Shown: positions 51,101-53,149, counted from the stretch's first letter. The stretch is DNA of 64,000 bases from Bactericera cockerelli (GCA_024516035.1 CM044966.1:18795094-18859093); one strand, 5' to 3'. Notes: generated from the sequence alone by a model not told the origin. Translations and numbers: made by a program.

Positions 51101-51114
51101 ATCTTCTCCCGGGA
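470..51114 (-). CDS. OSBPL9: ORP9/OSBPL9-like oxysterol-binding-related protein (gene span, both ends incomplete)
   Basis: ORP-family proteins exchange sterol or phosphatidylserine for PI4P at ER contacts with Golgi or endosomes. The PH domain binds PI4P, an FFAT motif binds VAP in the ER, and the C-terminal ORD carries lipid. Exons seen, 5' to 3' on the minus strand: 51114-50986, 50434-50339, 49180-49073, 48438-48364, 35860-35810, 33041-32906, 31016-30923, (20189-20043 optional), 11591-11317, 8480-8451, 7553-7397, 4104-4010, 607-470. All are bounded by AG/GT and phases agree throughout, giving about 461 residues without the optional exon. Blocks such as [43 protein letters not shown] and EQVSHHPP match vertebrate ORP9 in order, better than ORP10/11 as I recall them. 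The first PH exon(s) and most of the ORD are missing from view. Introns reach about 19 kb. A second gene is nested at 39581-46630. Five exons carry edge-derived tandem arrays. Confidence 0.9.
608..780. other. Intron l-upstream flank of OSBPL9-like gene
   Basis: Holds a decayed fragment of the tgggatt-type SINE family (catcctggtagcgcggag ... cccacccagtgcatgaat, about 690-770). Nothing else is recognised. Confidence 0.5.
950..2960 (-). pseudogene. Helitron Pif1-like helicase remnant
   Basis: The pieces are in order on the minus strand. At 2929-2669 is [18 protein letters not shown], as in Helitron helicase upstream regions. At 2595-2161 is a Walker A block [13 protein letters not shown] followed by [20 protein letters not shown]. 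Then comes a broken Walker B stretch around [13 protein letters not shown] (2110-2060). At 1973-1758 is LKLNMRVH, at 1720-1540 [12 protein letters not shown], and near 1060-1010 [11 protein letters not shown]. The frame shifts several times, and Walker A has GGTEKT where GGTGKT is expected, so the enzyme is dead. In a live element it would unwind DNA in rolling-circle transposition. Confidence 0.85.
1360..1500 (+). repeat. tRNA-derived SINE inside the Helitron
   Basis: A-box-like tagctcagtggttaag and B-box ggttcgaaccc, followed by a cgccgacaaaaat tail. This head is shared by copies at 19551, 43221 (reverse), 50496 and 51986. Here it splits the helicase remnant between its ITSL and DYHFNFKR parts. 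Confidence 0.75.
3531..4009. other. Intron downstream of exon k
   Basis: A poly-T run (3541-3573), A+T-rich unique-looking DNA and the outlying exon j repeat copy. No gene is seen. Confidence 0.5.
3740..3885 (-). repeat. Diverged outlying copy of the exon j repeat
   Basis: A single degraded unit about 900 bp from the main array. It has a deletion in the exon part (gatctccagaatgaacc joins two normally separated blocks) and an altered downstream edge, but keeps the cttgaggaagatgtcggg block and spacer. It is probably the old edge of the array. Confidence 0.8.
4010..4104 (-). CDS. OSBPL9: OSBPL9-like exon k: ORD core (PYNPILG)
   Basis: This is 95 bp, phase 2 to 1. It encodes [20 protein letters not shown], then [12 protein letters not shown]. 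It matches ORP9 [42 protein letters not shown] is an ORD hallmark whose Lys contacts the PI4P head group. The donor is gtaagt. The acceptor lies in a run of five AG dinucleotides; only the third keeps the frame from exon j. Confidence 0.92.
4105..4500 (-). repeat. About 90-bp tandem array from the acceptor side of exon k
   Basis: Five diverged units of about 85-93 bp repeat the acceptor (gaattcagagag) with the first codons of exon k on one side and intron on the other. Copies near 4186 and 4364 keep gtaccatgcg from the exon; those near 4278 and 4458 have lost it. The array extends upstream of the exon in the sense of transcription, unlike the exon j array. Confidence 0.85.
4620..4780 (-). repeat. 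Tail of tRNA-SINE (family T)
   Basis: Matches the body of the full-length family T copy at 42930-43221 (gtagtatgcctcc..., acgagcgcatcggaagg) but lacks the tRNA head. It abuts the left edge of the 141-bp array. Confidence 0.65.
4790..7396 (-). repeat. 141-bp tandem array from exon j plus donor intron
   Basis: The exon/intron boundary recurs at 4858, 4999, 5140 ... 6268, 6409 ... 7396, i.e. 18 exact steps of 141 bp, 19 copies with the real exon. Each unit on the minus strand has 86 bp of exon (GTGGTTCTG... to ...CTCAA), the gtgagt donor, and about 50 bp of intron ending gccgtcaccaag. The original exon reads ctgaccaag, so the junction lies at a shared accaaggtgg. Blocks 5395-5925 and 6382-6912 have identical translations and are offset by 987 bp (7 units), showing a higher-order duplication. 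The coding part is well preserved in most copies; variation concentrates in the spacer and one codon. Confidence 0.95.
7397..7553 (-). CDS. OSBPL9: OSBPL9-like exon j: N-terminal lid of the ORD
   Basis: This is 157 bp, phase 1 to 2. It encodes [20 protein letters not shown], then [20 protein letters not shown] and [12 protein letters not shown]. It matches the start of the ORP9 ORD almost residue for residue. This segment forms the lid over the lipid pocket and contacts PI4P. The acceptor is gttttcag and the donor gtgagtag. The 3' two-thirds of the exon is the source of the 141-bp array to its left. Confidence 0.95.
7554..8450. other. Intron between OSBPL9-like exons i and j
   Basis: Contains a poly-G run (7589-7602), a minus-strand SINE-A tail (7618-7735) and a strong hairpin (8271-8334). 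No convincing coding sequence. Confidence 0.5.
8271..8334. repeat. Near-perfect 22-bp inverted repeat
   Basis: Arms 8271-8292 and 8313-8334 match at 20 of 22 positions (core tgctaggtccctgct), with a partly self-complementary 20-base centre (catgta/tacatg). It could form a cruciform or an RNA hairpin. Confidence 0.8.
8451..8480 (-). CDS. OSBPL9: OSBPL9-like micro-exon i ([10 protein letters not shown])
   Basis: A 30-bp exon, phase 1 to 1, with acceptor ctgatttcag and donor gtgagttt. It encodes [10 protein letters not shown] across its junctions and links exon h (ending DFD + G) to exon j (beginning ..NMESQS). Support rests on good splice sites, phase agreement and acidic content like the ORP9 segment just before the ORD. 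Confidence 0.7.
8481..9300. other. Intron h-i, right part
   Basis: Mostly A+T-rich. A fragment at about 8650-8690 (ggacactatcacttaatg) recurs reversed at 41415-41460, so it is a repeat. Short direct repeats of tccatattctacaa-type motifs lie at 8975-9070. No coding sequence is seen. Confidence 0.4.
9304..9343. repeat. Perfect 17-bp inverted repeat
   Basis: Arms tcatcattttgaaattg (9304-9320) and its exact complement (9327-9343) with a 6-base loop. Confidence 0.9.
9517..9970. mobile_element. MITE-like element with ACAGGGTG-type ends
   Basis: Starts atacaggatgtccc and ends gtgccaccctgtat, i.e. imperfect terminal inverted repeats around ACAGGRTG. It is about 450 bp, non-coding and A/T-rich. Similar ends appear at 18570, 23789 and 42588. 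This cagggtgtccc type is common in insect genomes. Confidence 0.55.
10273..10480 (+). repeat. LINE-like 3' tail, family F
   Basis: gggtggaagagatcgccataggcaataacccc... then a T-rich region ending in aataa repeats. The family is recognised by the ttgccataggcaa mini-hairpin followed by ccccgcccttta. Other copies: 9440, 18520 (reverse), 23076, 28120, 31080-31280 (reverse), 52190-52530, 56880 and 63545. It is probably the 3' end of a non-LTR retrotransposon or its SINE. Confidence 0.6.
10503..10890 (+). repeat. SINE family C copy with RTE-like tail
   Basis: tRNA-like head (ctccgtggcgtaacggttg ... gagttcgatccccgg), body with cccagcgaatggagggtaaa, then an aggaagggcatct..gccgtaaaa tail and gatcctgcttgagcgagc. 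It ends in gaagaagaa repeats. Confidence 0.75.
11085..11275 (+). pseudogene. Non-LTR reverse transcriptase C-terminal fragment
   Basis: Reads [20 protein letters not shown], then a stop, then [22 protein letters not shown]...W...A...R..WR is the usual C-terminus of RTE-like ORF2 proteins. It is broken by a stop and only about 60 codons long. It lies 40 bp left of exon h. Confidence 0.7.
11317..11591 (-). CDS. OSBPL9: OSBPL9-like exon h: Ser/Pro/Gly-rich linker
   Basis: This is 275 bp, phase 2 to 1. It starts [16 protein letters not shown] and ends HADSSIDFD. It has low complexity (runs of Ser, Gly and Pro) and is strongly G+C-rich against A+T-rich flanks. The acceptor is ctttcacag and the donor gtgagtgtgg. 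No domain is recognised. It is a disordered linker between the FFAT-like motif and the ORD. The frame agrees with both neighbouring exons. Confidence 0.8.
11645..12003 (+). repeat. SINE family C, near full length
   Basis: Runs from cctccgtggcgtaatggttg to ttacggacacggaattatt. tRNA-like A and B boxes, a central caggctgggtgaggttaatg and a 3' module gtgatttaggtat. This is the best plus-strand copy for a consensus. A second fragment of the body follows at 12010-12085. Confidence 0.8.
12086..13370. other. Intron g-h: unassigned stretch
   Basis: A+T-rich DNA with a short repeated taattctacctcatgaaaaaaagag motif (12430-12530, period about 30), SINE-C body (12535-12590) and SINE-B fragments (13010-13065). 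No credible gene. Confidence 0.4.
13372..14400. repeat. 1-kb polypurine (GAA/GGA) tract
   Basis: Almost pure purine on the plus strand, made of short repeats such as gaagaggaggggaaggag. It gives long spurious ORFs (Lys/Glu one way, Ser/Phe/Leu/Pro the other). It is mirror-repeat-rich and thus could adopt triplex DNA. It lies inside an OSBPL9-like intron. Confidence 0.9.
14694..14728. repeat. Perfect 13-bp inverted repeat
   Basis: Arms atgtcgggtgcta and tagcacccgacat around a 9-base loop. A third copy of the motif (tagcacccgacattg) lies at 14568-14583, and each is followed by a gagctagaattttgt-like stretch. Confidence 0.9.
15095..15545. repeat. About 60-bp tandem repeat, 8 copies
   Basis: Units contain acagacagtgttgtcagata, cacaattatataacctgaat and ttcattattt. 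Spacing is about 55-65 bp with small deletions. Non-coding, in the exon g-h intron. Confidence 0.85.
15546..17740. other. Intron g-h: A+T-rich stretch
   Basis: Contains a reversed family T head (15555-15665), long T and A runs and a family H LINE-like tail (17015-17150, gccccggattacaaaacaat). No convincing gene; the small ORF at 16363-16731 is A+T-rich without recognisable homology. Confidence 0.4.
17744..17932 (+). repeat. SINE family A copy
   Basis: tRNA-like head (agtcaagtggttaacggtaa ... gttcgaatcccagccagtgc) followed by the conserved tail aagactctgaggataaggtgg, aacctcgcctggtggttacc and ccactaaagagtgtta. Confidence 0.8.
17938..18195. repeat. 39-bp tandem repeat, about 6.5 copies
   Basis: Unit tgcctccatatatttcttta + ctatatttatattactgta, immediately after a SINE-A tail. 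Nearly perfect. Confidence 0.9.
18735..18857 (-). repeat. SINE family B copy
   Basis: On the minus strand: accgacctcagtagcttgat, cgataaggcggcggacttgt, aacctggaggtcggtggttc and a tttagtaaagcaagtttgag tail. Family B plus-strand copies: 27616, 38344, 41267. Confidence 0.75.
19215..19410 (-). repeat. SINE family A copy
   Basis: Minus-strand SINE A with the tail at the left (cactctttagtggaag) and the tRNA-like head at the right. Confidence 0.75.
19551..19985 (+). repeat. tRNA-SINE family T, long copy
   Basis: Head tggctcagtggttaagcact ... gttcgatcccc, body with cataccttccggtgttgacc and ggaggcatactacaac, ending tgaaacactcat and A-rich runs. It contains about 180 bp not present in the 42930 copy. 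Confidence 0.75.
20043..20189 (-). CDS. Candidate OSBPL9-like cassette exon (poly-glutamate)
   Basis: This is 147 bp between a cttcag acceptor and a gtaaga donor, phase 2 to 2, in the intron between exons g and h. It joins both in frame. Encoded: [20 protein letters not shown], then VNEDEKKK, a run of about 11 Glu, then [10 protein letters not shown] see no homology, but linker regions of ORP9 are also Ser/acid-rich here, and matching phase at both ends is suggestive. The GAG/GAA run may be a microsatellite expansion. Confidence 0.6.
20190..23075. other. Intron g-h: low-copy DNA with short duplications
   Basis: Two-copy duplications at 20280-20460 (gggattcaactttcaacc) and 21300-21640 (gccacaagagatgcccgaat, about 170 bp apart). 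No homology is recognised and ORFs are under 75 codons. Confidence 0.4.
23076..23580. repeat. Family F LINE-like tail followed by family E repeat
   Basis: 23076-23250 is a family F tail. 23270-23580 is a repeat (gggggacgttaaa ... caggacgagccaact ... ctccagctgtagcc, ending in caacaa triplets) seen again at 47330-47660 (reverse) and 56940-57147. It contains a perfect 17-bp inverted repeat at 23283-23321. Confidence 0.65.
23800..24420. repeat. Short tandem duplications, AT-rich
   Basis: Three copies of a 60-bp unit (tgaatttgaaatgggatatt, 23810-23960), then 4-5 copies of a 70-90-bp unit (aaaacgaacacaatacttcc ... atttaccggaagta, 24060-24410), with a poly-T run at 24315-24342. Confidence 0.75.
24421..26299. 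other. Intron g-h: homopolymer- and purine-rich DNA
   Basis: Poly-T at 24664-24678 and 24778-24806. Loosely repeated aaattatcaaacac motifs lie at 24590-25310. A GAGAGG-rich purine block lies at 25735-25970. No gene is recognised. Confidence 0.45.
26300..27060 (-). pseudogene. RTE-type reverse transcriptase remnant
   Basis: Minus-strand reading with several frameshifts: [20 protein letters not shown], then [14 protein letters not shown] (an RT motif, slightly broken), [20 protein letters not shown], and C-terminal GRPKRWK...VIRNVDPT near 26330-26470. GLHQGSAxSPxxF and [12 protein letters not shown] are typical of RTE-like LINEs. The catalytic FADD box is not preserved. Confidence 0.85.
27070..28430. 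other. Intron g-h: unassigned with repeats
   Basis: Short direct repeats of caatcgatagttcattc type (27060-27330), SINE B, a family T tail piece (27985-28080) and a family F tail (28120-28260). Nothing coding. Confidence 0.4.
27616..27755 (+). repeat. SINE family B copy
   Basis: actgacctcagcagcttgat ... gttcaagtcccggtttcagc, then the gatttagtaaaacgagtttg and gatatcacgaaagtgattaa tail. Confidence 0.8.
28425..28730. repeat. Purine and pyrimidine microsatellites
   Basis: gagggagggagagaag repeats (28425-28495), then ctctctct runs (28540-28720). Confidence 0.85.
28735..29320 (-). repeat. Two alternating units of family D and SINE A
   Basis: Family D (aatgctggtctactccctg + tttatagtcccccagccaga, itself internally tandem) at 28740-28845 and 29070-29170. 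Each is followed by a minus-strand SINE A (28845-28985, 29175-29318). The D-A pair looks duplicated as one about 330-bp block. D also occurs at 32640-32850, 36295-36460 and 37803-38050. Confidence 0.7.
29345..29497 (-). repeat. SINE family B copy
   Basis: Minus strand: tcagtagcttgatggataag ... tcagcgtagatttag ... gatttcacgaaagtgattaa. Confidence 0.8.
29519..30896. mobile_element. DNA-transposon-like element with 14-bp terminal inverted repeats
   Basis: Starts taggatcacactat (29519) and ends atagtgtgatccta (30883-30896), exact complements. The interior has no transposase. It holds a SINE B fragment (30375-30445) and a SINE J copy (30525-30890) as passengers. The left part contains further palindromic versions of the start. 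Confidence 0.6.
30525..30885 (+). repeat. SINE family J copy
   Basis: tRNA-like head (gtagctcggtggtcaag ... ctgggttcgattcccagcgg), body tcggggtccactcatacctc, tail gctgcgctacccacaaaaat and cttcaccaca. A 5'-truncated copy lies at 50740-50960 and a tail fragment at 56592. Confidence 0.75.
30923..31016 (-). CDS. OSBPL9: OSBPL9-like exon g: FFAT-like motif
   Basis: This is 94 bp, phase 1 to 2. It encodes [20 protein letters not shown], then [22 protein letters not shown] resembles an acidic-flanked FFAT motif (E-F-F-D-A-x-E); ORP9 has YSSSEDEFYDADE at the same place. FFAT motifs dock ORPs to VAP proteins on the ER. Position 1 is D and position 7 is S rather than the canonical E, so VAP affinity is uncertain. 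The donor is gtgagtgg. Confidence 0.9.
31017..31530. other. Intron f-g, left part
   Basis: A reversed family F tail (31080-31280) and an A+T-rich stretch. Nothing coding. Confidence 0.45.
31531..32128 (-). repeat. SINE family C, interrupted by a MITE
   Basis: Minus-strand SINE C from the ggacacggaattatta end (31531) to the acgccacggaggctg head (32128). It is split at its gaggatta|tatggacgc site by the 247-bp MITE at 31593-31839. Confidence 0.85.
31593..31839. mobile_element. TA-flanked MITE with long perfect terminal inverted repeats
   Basis: About 65 bp of each end are exact complements (tcgccgctgcaaacacaaac ... and its reverse). TA is duplicated on both sides (31591-31592, 31840-31841), as for Tc1/mariner-type insertions. 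The empty site is known from intact SINE C copies, which read ggattatatggacg. A second copy lies at 39975-40212. Confidence 0.85.
32129..32905. other. Intron f-g, right part
   Basis: SINE A head (32345-32420, reverse), another tRNA-headed repeat on the minus strand (32500-32635, B box tcgcgggatcaataccc) and family D (32640-32850). The tRNA-headed repeat recurs at 38070-38265. Confidence 0.5.
32906..33041 (-). CDS. OSBPL9: OSBPL9-like exon f: variable linker
   Basis: This is 136 bp, phase 0 to 1. It starts [20 protein letters not shown] and ends ...ELAGFAPIS. The acceptor is attattatag and the donor gtaact. It is G+C-rich compared with the flanking intron and has no homology I can name, but phase and position (between the IVLLQIAK exon and the FFAT-like exon) fit a gene-specific linker. 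Confidence 0.75.
33042..35575. other. Intron e-f
   Basis: Contains a family F fragment (33340-33390), a family G LINE-like tail (33420-33545, gccgttggcattagcaccgc), an interrupted SINE B (33547-33935, split by about 255 bp of unrelated DNA), SINE C pieces (34432-34668, 34925-35052) and a tandem SINE C body (35395-35570). Confidence 0.55.
34164..34349 (+). other. 61-codon ORF, possible transposase C-terminus
   Basis: Encodes ...[19 protein letters not shown] then VLGCHPNDD.... The block QxI...[12 protein letters not shown] reminds me of short insect transposon-derived proteins, but I cannot name the family securely. No introns or partners are visible. The frame opens after a stop at 34143. 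Confidence 0.3.
35576..35790 (+). repeat. SINE family A, full length
   Basis: Head gtcaagtgatcaacgcgcta ... gttcgaatcccacccagtgc, then the complete tail to ccactaaagagtatta. It ends 20 bp before the donor side of OSBPL9-like exon e. Confidence 0.85.
35810..35860 (-). CDS. OSBPL9: OSBPL9-like exon e: [17 protein letters not shown]
   Basis: A 51-bp micro-exon, phase 0 to 0, with acceptor tgttgcag and donor gtaaac. Its 17 residues match ORP9's [18 protein letters not shown], which fixes gene order after exon d. It is too short to be found by ORF length; it is recognised by homology and splice sites. Confidence 0.9.
37255..37415 (+). repeat. Family K tail with acttat hexanucleotide array
   Basis: ttggcataatgggactacct, gtcttgcgctgacagtctaa, ataaagcac, then about 14 copies of acttat. 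Other copies: 42311-42375, 49309-49372 and, reversed, 57480-57540 and 60165-60230, each ending in tactta or a degraded form of it. Confidence 0.8.
38344..38482 (+). repeat. SINE family B copy
   Basis: Intact head and tail: accgacctcagtagcttgat ... gatatcacgtaagtgattaa. Confidence 0.8.
39221..39428 (+). repeat. SINE family A copy
   Basis: agtcaagtggttaacacgct ... gttcgaatctcacccagcgc and the complete tail. It lies about 150 bp upstream of the RRM gene's first exon. Confidence 0.8.
39581..39666 (+). CDS. RRM gene exon 1
   Basis: This is 86 bp: [28 protein letters not shown], ending two bases into the next codon, donor gtaagt. It is Ser/acid-rich and starts after an in-frame TAA. Confidence 0.8.
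39581..45301 (+). CDS. Two-RRM coiled-coil RNA-binding protein (gene span, nested in OSBPL9-like intron)
   Basis: Exons 39581-39666, 40886-41061, 41519-41743 and 43266-45301 join in frame to 840 residues. TAA immediately precedes the ATG in frame, supporting the start. RRM1 spans about 150-232 (RNP2 LYICNL, RNP1 GCAFVRYA), split by an intron. RRM2 is at about 735-822 (RNP2 LYVNNL, RNP1 TYGFVRF). Between them are an Arg/Ser-rich stretch, an acidic stretch and about 350 residues of charged heptad-like sequence, probably coiled coil. RRM domains bind single-stranded RNA. I do not recognise the family; a germline or mRNA-regulatory role would be a guess. It is transcribed against the host gene, and its 3'UTR is an array made from its own stop-codon region. 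Confidence 0.88.
39750..40291. mobile_element. piggyBac-like MITE with a nested MITE
   Basis: TTAA (39746-39749) precedes cccattgcctacca. The right end tggtaggcaatggg is followed by TGAA, a one-base-decayed TTAA. The ends are inverted repeats of at least 14 bp. No transposase. The TA-MITE at 39975-40212 is inserted in it. It lies in RRM gene intron 1. Confidence 0.75.
39975..40212. mobile_element. Second copy of the TA-flanked MITE
   Basis: Same long terminal inverted repeats as 31593-31839, core in the opposite orientation, one internal deletion near the right arm (gtgcgc joins tggcaaaattt). Flanked by TA on both sides (39973-39974, 40213-40214). Confidence 0.85.
40296..40885. other. RRM intron 1, right part
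   Basis: Unassigned repeat-like DNA (40300-40560, with ggccgcactcagcggccg palindromic stretch), a segment matching 36880-36960 in reverse (gatatcttgaactttttg) and a minus-strand SINE B (40725-40862) that abuts the exon 2 acceptor region. Confidence 0.5.
40886..41061 (+). CDS. RRM gene exon 2
   Basis: This is 176 bp, phase 2 to 1, acceptor ctctttcag, donor gtatgg. It encodes [20 protein letters not shown], then a polar His/Ser/Asn-rich tail. Confidence 0.78.
41090..41410. repeat. SINE A remnant (minus) and SINE B (plus) in RRM intron 2
   Basis: 41095-41230 carries broken SINE A tail pieces. 41267-41405 is a complete SINE B. Confidence 0.7.
41519..41743 (+). CDS. RRM gene exon 3 with 33-bp coding repeat
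   Basis: This is 225 bp, phase 1 to 1, acceptor attttacag, donor gtactt. It includes about 2.5 in-frame copies of an 11-residue repeat ([28 protein letters not shown]) and ends with the RNP2 strand [14 protein letters not shown] of RRM1. Confidence 0.85.
41875..42150. repeat. GA microsatellite in RRM intron 3
   Basis: About 275 bp of gagaga with interspersed aaatag, gacagacag and ggaggg; two internal blocks are near-duplicates (41920-41990). Confidence 0.95.
42795..42915 (+). repeat. LINE-like 3' tail, family G
   Basis: aagagaatgccgttggcatt, agcaccgcccttgatcaagt, ending aataaaacttgatc. The same sequence lies at 33420-33545. The gccgttggc hairpin is analogous to the family F one. Confidence 0.7.
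42930..43221 (-). repeat. tRNA-SINE family T, full length
   Basis: On the minus strand: gcgcgcgattagctcagtgg, ttaagcactcg, B box gggttcgatcccgcg, then cgacaaaaat, the ccttccggtgcgctcgtg region, ggaggcatactacgggatgg, and tgaaacactcatc with an A-rich tail. It ends 44 bp from the exon 4 boundary. Confidence 0.85.
43266..45301 (+). CDS. RRM gene exon 4: rest of RRM1, coiled coil, RRM2, stop
   Basis: This is 2036 bp, phase 1, acceptor cttctccccag. It begins [20 protein letters not shown] and ends [12 protein letters not shown] with TAG at 45299. G+C and codon use are clearly coding-like against the flanks. The acceptor lies only 44 bp after a reversed tRNA-SINE. Confidence 0.92.
45302..46080 (+). 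repeat. 3'UTR tandem array containing the stop-codon region
   Basis: gaatatcagg recurs at 45253 (the real coding end), 45353, 45453, 45553 and 45653, exactly 100 bp apart. Each unit repeats the last 48 bp of coding sequence ([13 protein letters not shown], decayed) with tag/aag and 50 bp of UTR (ccattggagatatatttttt + aagaaggctatactgag). From 45710 to 46080 only the UTR half repeats (about 43 bp, 8 copies). Confidence 0.92.
46081..46630 (+). repeat. Second 3'UTR array, about 47-bp unit
   Basis: Units of tgagttaatgaatagtgatt + tgttccattggagataatat, about 10 copies, derived from the ttccattggagatat core of the previous array. AATAAA sequences (e.g. 46624) could serve for polyadenylation. Confidence 0.8.
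46631..48363. other. Intron d-e, right part
   Basis: A+T-rich to 47330. Then family E in reverse (47330-47660) with an internally duplicated segment (tagcctggcttgtaaaggtt), a family T tail (47670-47825) and a segment at 47860-48090 that also occurs at 42180-42480 (acaagaaacctcctacaact). No coding sequence. Confidence 0.45.
48364..48438 (-). CDS. OSBPL9: OSBPL9-like exon d: charged coiled coil
   Basis: This is 75 bp, phase 0 to 0, 25 residues: [20 protein letters not shown], then LKETL. It aligns with the ORP9 region ending ...IETLKETTN. The acceptor is tgttccag and the donor gtgagtgc. It lies just downstream, in minus-strand order, of the exon c array. The following intron, about 12.5 kb, holds the nested RRM gene. 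Confidence 0.85.
48580..49072 (-). repeat. Tandem array from exon c and its splice donor (about 3 partial copies plus an 18-bp donor repeat)
   Basis: Diverged copies of the [20 protein letters not shown] coding block lie near 48889-48957, 48720-48800 and 48580-48627. A further stub near 48509 lies outside the array proper. Between them the donor region itself is amplified as an 18-bp repeat, on the minus strand about aagtgagtcgatcaatag, so a strong GTGAGT donor core recurs many times. One copy has lost part of EAD by deletion, and others carry substitutions. Confidence 0.85.
49073..49180 (-). CDS. OSBPL9: OSBPL9-like exon c: coiled-coil linker after PH
   Basis: This is 108 bp, phase 0 to 0, 36 residues: [20 protein letters not shown], then [19 protein letters not shown]9 has the same F[DE]..L.EADAYLQILI block after its PH domain. 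The acceptor is catttcag and the donor gtgagtcgc. Partly decayed copies follow downstream (48580-49072). Confidence 0.9.
49935..50338 (-). repeat. 101-bp tandem array derived from the 3' part of exon b (4 extra copies)
   Basis: Copies of exon b's last 51 bp start at 49935, 50036, 50137 and 50238 at exactly 101-bp spacing, ending at the real exon at 50339. On the minus strand each unit has an acceptor-like taagtacag, 17 codons ([15 protein letters not shown]), a donor gtacgt, and a 50-bp spacer whose second half is a piece of a nearby SINE (the tcacccagcctgagtaggg region). The 51-bp exonlet is phase 0 to 0 with no stop, so each copy could be spliced in without a frameshift, although a 50-bp intron is near the lower size limit. 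Confidence 0.9.
50339..50434 (-). CDS. OSBPL9: OSBPL9-like exon b: C-terminal helix of PH domain
   Basis: This is 96 bp, phase 0 to 0, 32 residues: [15 protein letters not shown], then [17 protein letters not shown]. It matches the ORP9 PH terminal helix (E.W...LEETILRH). The acceptor is cccccag and the donor gtacgt. Its last 51 bp and donor are copied four more times just downstream (49935-50338). Confidence 0.9.
50496..50590 (+). repeat. tRNA-SINE family T head
   Basis: cacacgattagctcagagg ... gtcccgggttcgaaagcccg then cgccgacaaaaatttgta. 5' half only. It is not a tRNA gene because the stems do not fold and the tail is SINE. Confidence 0.7.
50740..50965 (+). repeat. SINE family J, 5'-truncated
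   Basis: Matches 30645-30885 from cccagcggg to cttcaccaca. It ends 20 bp from the donor of OSBPL9-like exon a. Confidence 0.8.
50986..51114 (-). CDS. OSBPL9: OSBPL9-like exon a: second half of PH domain
   Basis: This is 129 bp, phase 0 to 0, 43 residues starting [18 protein letters not shown] and ending KTFHFQ. It is the beta-strand core of the ORP9 PH domain, expected to bind PI4P. The acceptor follows ...cctcag and the donor is gtaata. The reading frame stays open past the donor, but the homology stops there. The exon before it, which would carry the WF.LD..G.LSYYT strand, was not found between 51115 and 64000. Confidence 0.92.
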
Positions 51115-51985
51115 CTGAGGACAATTGAGTGAAAATGAGGTTACAATCATTAACGGACAGTAAAGTACATTGTAAAATCATATTAAATTTGTAATTTGTA
51201 AATATTTGTCATCTTTATTTTTAAATAATACATAGACAGCATACAAGTAGACACATAGAAATATAGACAGTATGGGTTCCAAGTTCTAACTTATGAAAAT
51301 AATATACAATAAAAGATTGAACAAATATGAATGAAGATTAAGACCTATTTATTATTATGTGCCTATAATGTAGCCAATAATGGAATTGCCTTCTACTCAC
51401 ACTAAGAGATTAGAATCTCTTGTTTTGTGAGTAAGGGTTGTGTTAATCAGTCTAGAAAGGTGTAAAAGAATAATTACAATTGAAAAAATAAAAGTAATAA
51501 TAAAACTAACAGTGTCAAAACTTTTAGTGGGTAGCTCACTATTACAAAACTCAAAATTTTCTTTTTTTTTTTTTTTTTTTTTTTTTCTTCTTTTTTTTTC
51601 GACAGACAGTTTTTTAGTTGTCTTGAAAATGCCTACAGGAGTAGGCGAAACATGTCGACTCTGTGAACTTTTATACTTGTTTCCTTAATAATTATAACTG
51701 TTCATATTTCAAATTTCTGTCGAGTGAAGACAAGTGTGTTTATCTTTTTCTCAATTATGACGTTACTTGACAAAGTATCCCTCCTGCAAAAATATAGAAA
51801 ATAGATATATCAACGCATTTCCGATACAGCTGTACCAGGTAACTATTTAAGAAATTGGAACAATGACCAGGCCGCACTCACACGCCGGGGTCACGATACT
51901 CCAAGGCTTACACAAAGGTCAGTTCACATCAGTGCTCGTGCAACCTGGCCAGGGGTTCTCAGAACACAAGGGTTGAGTGGAAGAG
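51115..51985. other. Upstream of OSBPL9-like exon a
   Basis: A+T-rich with a poly-T run (51558-51600). At 51625-51662 is gcctac-agga-gtaggc followed by gaaacatgtc, a hairpin resembling stem II and the GAAAC core of hammerhead-like retroelement sequences. No PH exon is recognised. Confidence 0.4.
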
Positions 51986-52185
51986 CGCGCGATTAGCTCA
52001 GTGGTTAAACACTCGCTTGCCATGCGGAAGGTCCCCAATTCGAACCCCGTGCCGACAAAAATTTGTATTCTTGATTTAAAAGGGAGGCATACTACGGGAT
52101 GGGCAGGCTACTACACAGACCACAAGCGTCTACAGTAGCTCCTGTTTCATGGCTACGAATTAAAAACGGCTGTGAAACACTCATC
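51986..52185 (+). repeat. tRNA-SINE family T, internally deleted
   Basis: Head gcgcgcgattagctcagtgg, B box with one change, then directly the gggaggcatactacgggatg tail to tgaaacactcatc. Confidence 0.8.
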
Positions 52186-52189
52186 TTTT

Positions 52190-52530
52190 TTTCTTTCTTT
52201 TTTAAGAAGAAAAAAAGAGAGTGCCATAGGCAATAACCCCGCCCTTTAGATAGGTATGGTTTGAGTGGAAGAGAGTGCTATAGACAATAACCCCGCCCTT
52301 TAGATAGGTATGGGTTGGATGGTAGAGAGTGCCATAGGCAATAACCCCGCCCTTTAGATAGGTATAGGTTGAGTGGAAGAGAGTGCCATAGGCAATAACC
52401 CCGCCCTTTAGATAGGTATAGGTTGAGTGGAAGAGAGTGCCATAGGCAATAACCCCGCCCTTTAGATAGGTATGGGTTGAGTGGAAGAGAGTGTCATAGG
52501 CAATAACCCCGCCTTTTAGATAGGAGGTAA
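52190..52530 (+). repeat. Tandem array of a LINE-like tail (family F), about 54-bp unit, 6 copies
   Basis: Units gttgagtggaagagagtgcc + ataggcaataaccccgccct + ttagataggtat. Another partial unit lies at 52750-52800. The ccataggcaa hairpin stem is kept in every copy but one. Confidence 0.9.
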
Positions 52531-52539
52531 AAATAATAC

Positions 52540-52735
52540 TAATGATAATAACACTCTTTAGTGGAAGGTAACTACCAGGTGAGGTTAATGCTCAAAGTAT
52601 TTTCTACCACCTAACCCTCATACCTGTAGTCTTATTATTATGTGGTCACCAACTCGAATTAATGAGGAAAAATTCATGTACTGGGTGGGAGATTAGCGCC
52701 TTCGCGTTAACCACTTGACTATACCAGTGCACGAT
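52540..52735 (-). repeat. SINE family A copy
   Basis: Minus strand; tail cactctttagtggaaggtaa on the left and head on the right with an internal deletion in the tRNA-like part. Confidence 0.75.
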
Positions 52736-53149
52736 CACACTACTATAGATACGGGTTGGATAGTAGAGATTGTCCAAGGAAATAACCCCGCCCTTTAAAA
52801 AGGTTTGTGGTTTTTGTAAATAAATTTCAATAAAGAGTTTAATAATATATGTTTATAAATATTTTTCTTTTTGGATGTCTCCTTTTTCCTGTTTTTTTTA
52901 TAGAACTTACGGGTTAGGTCGTCCATTTTTTTACATAAAAAACATCTACAATTAAATAAGACTAAAACGTATAAATGGGTAGTTCCCGTTAGTTTAAATA
53001 AAAACACTTATTACTAGGGTTGAATCTACATAAAACTCTTAAGACTAGTTAGTTAATTAACTGTTACCAATTTTGTGCTGTAATTAATGGTTTTATTAGT
53101 TATAGGAACTTTGCGTTTTCAGACTCAGGAGCAATATTCAAACATTAGA

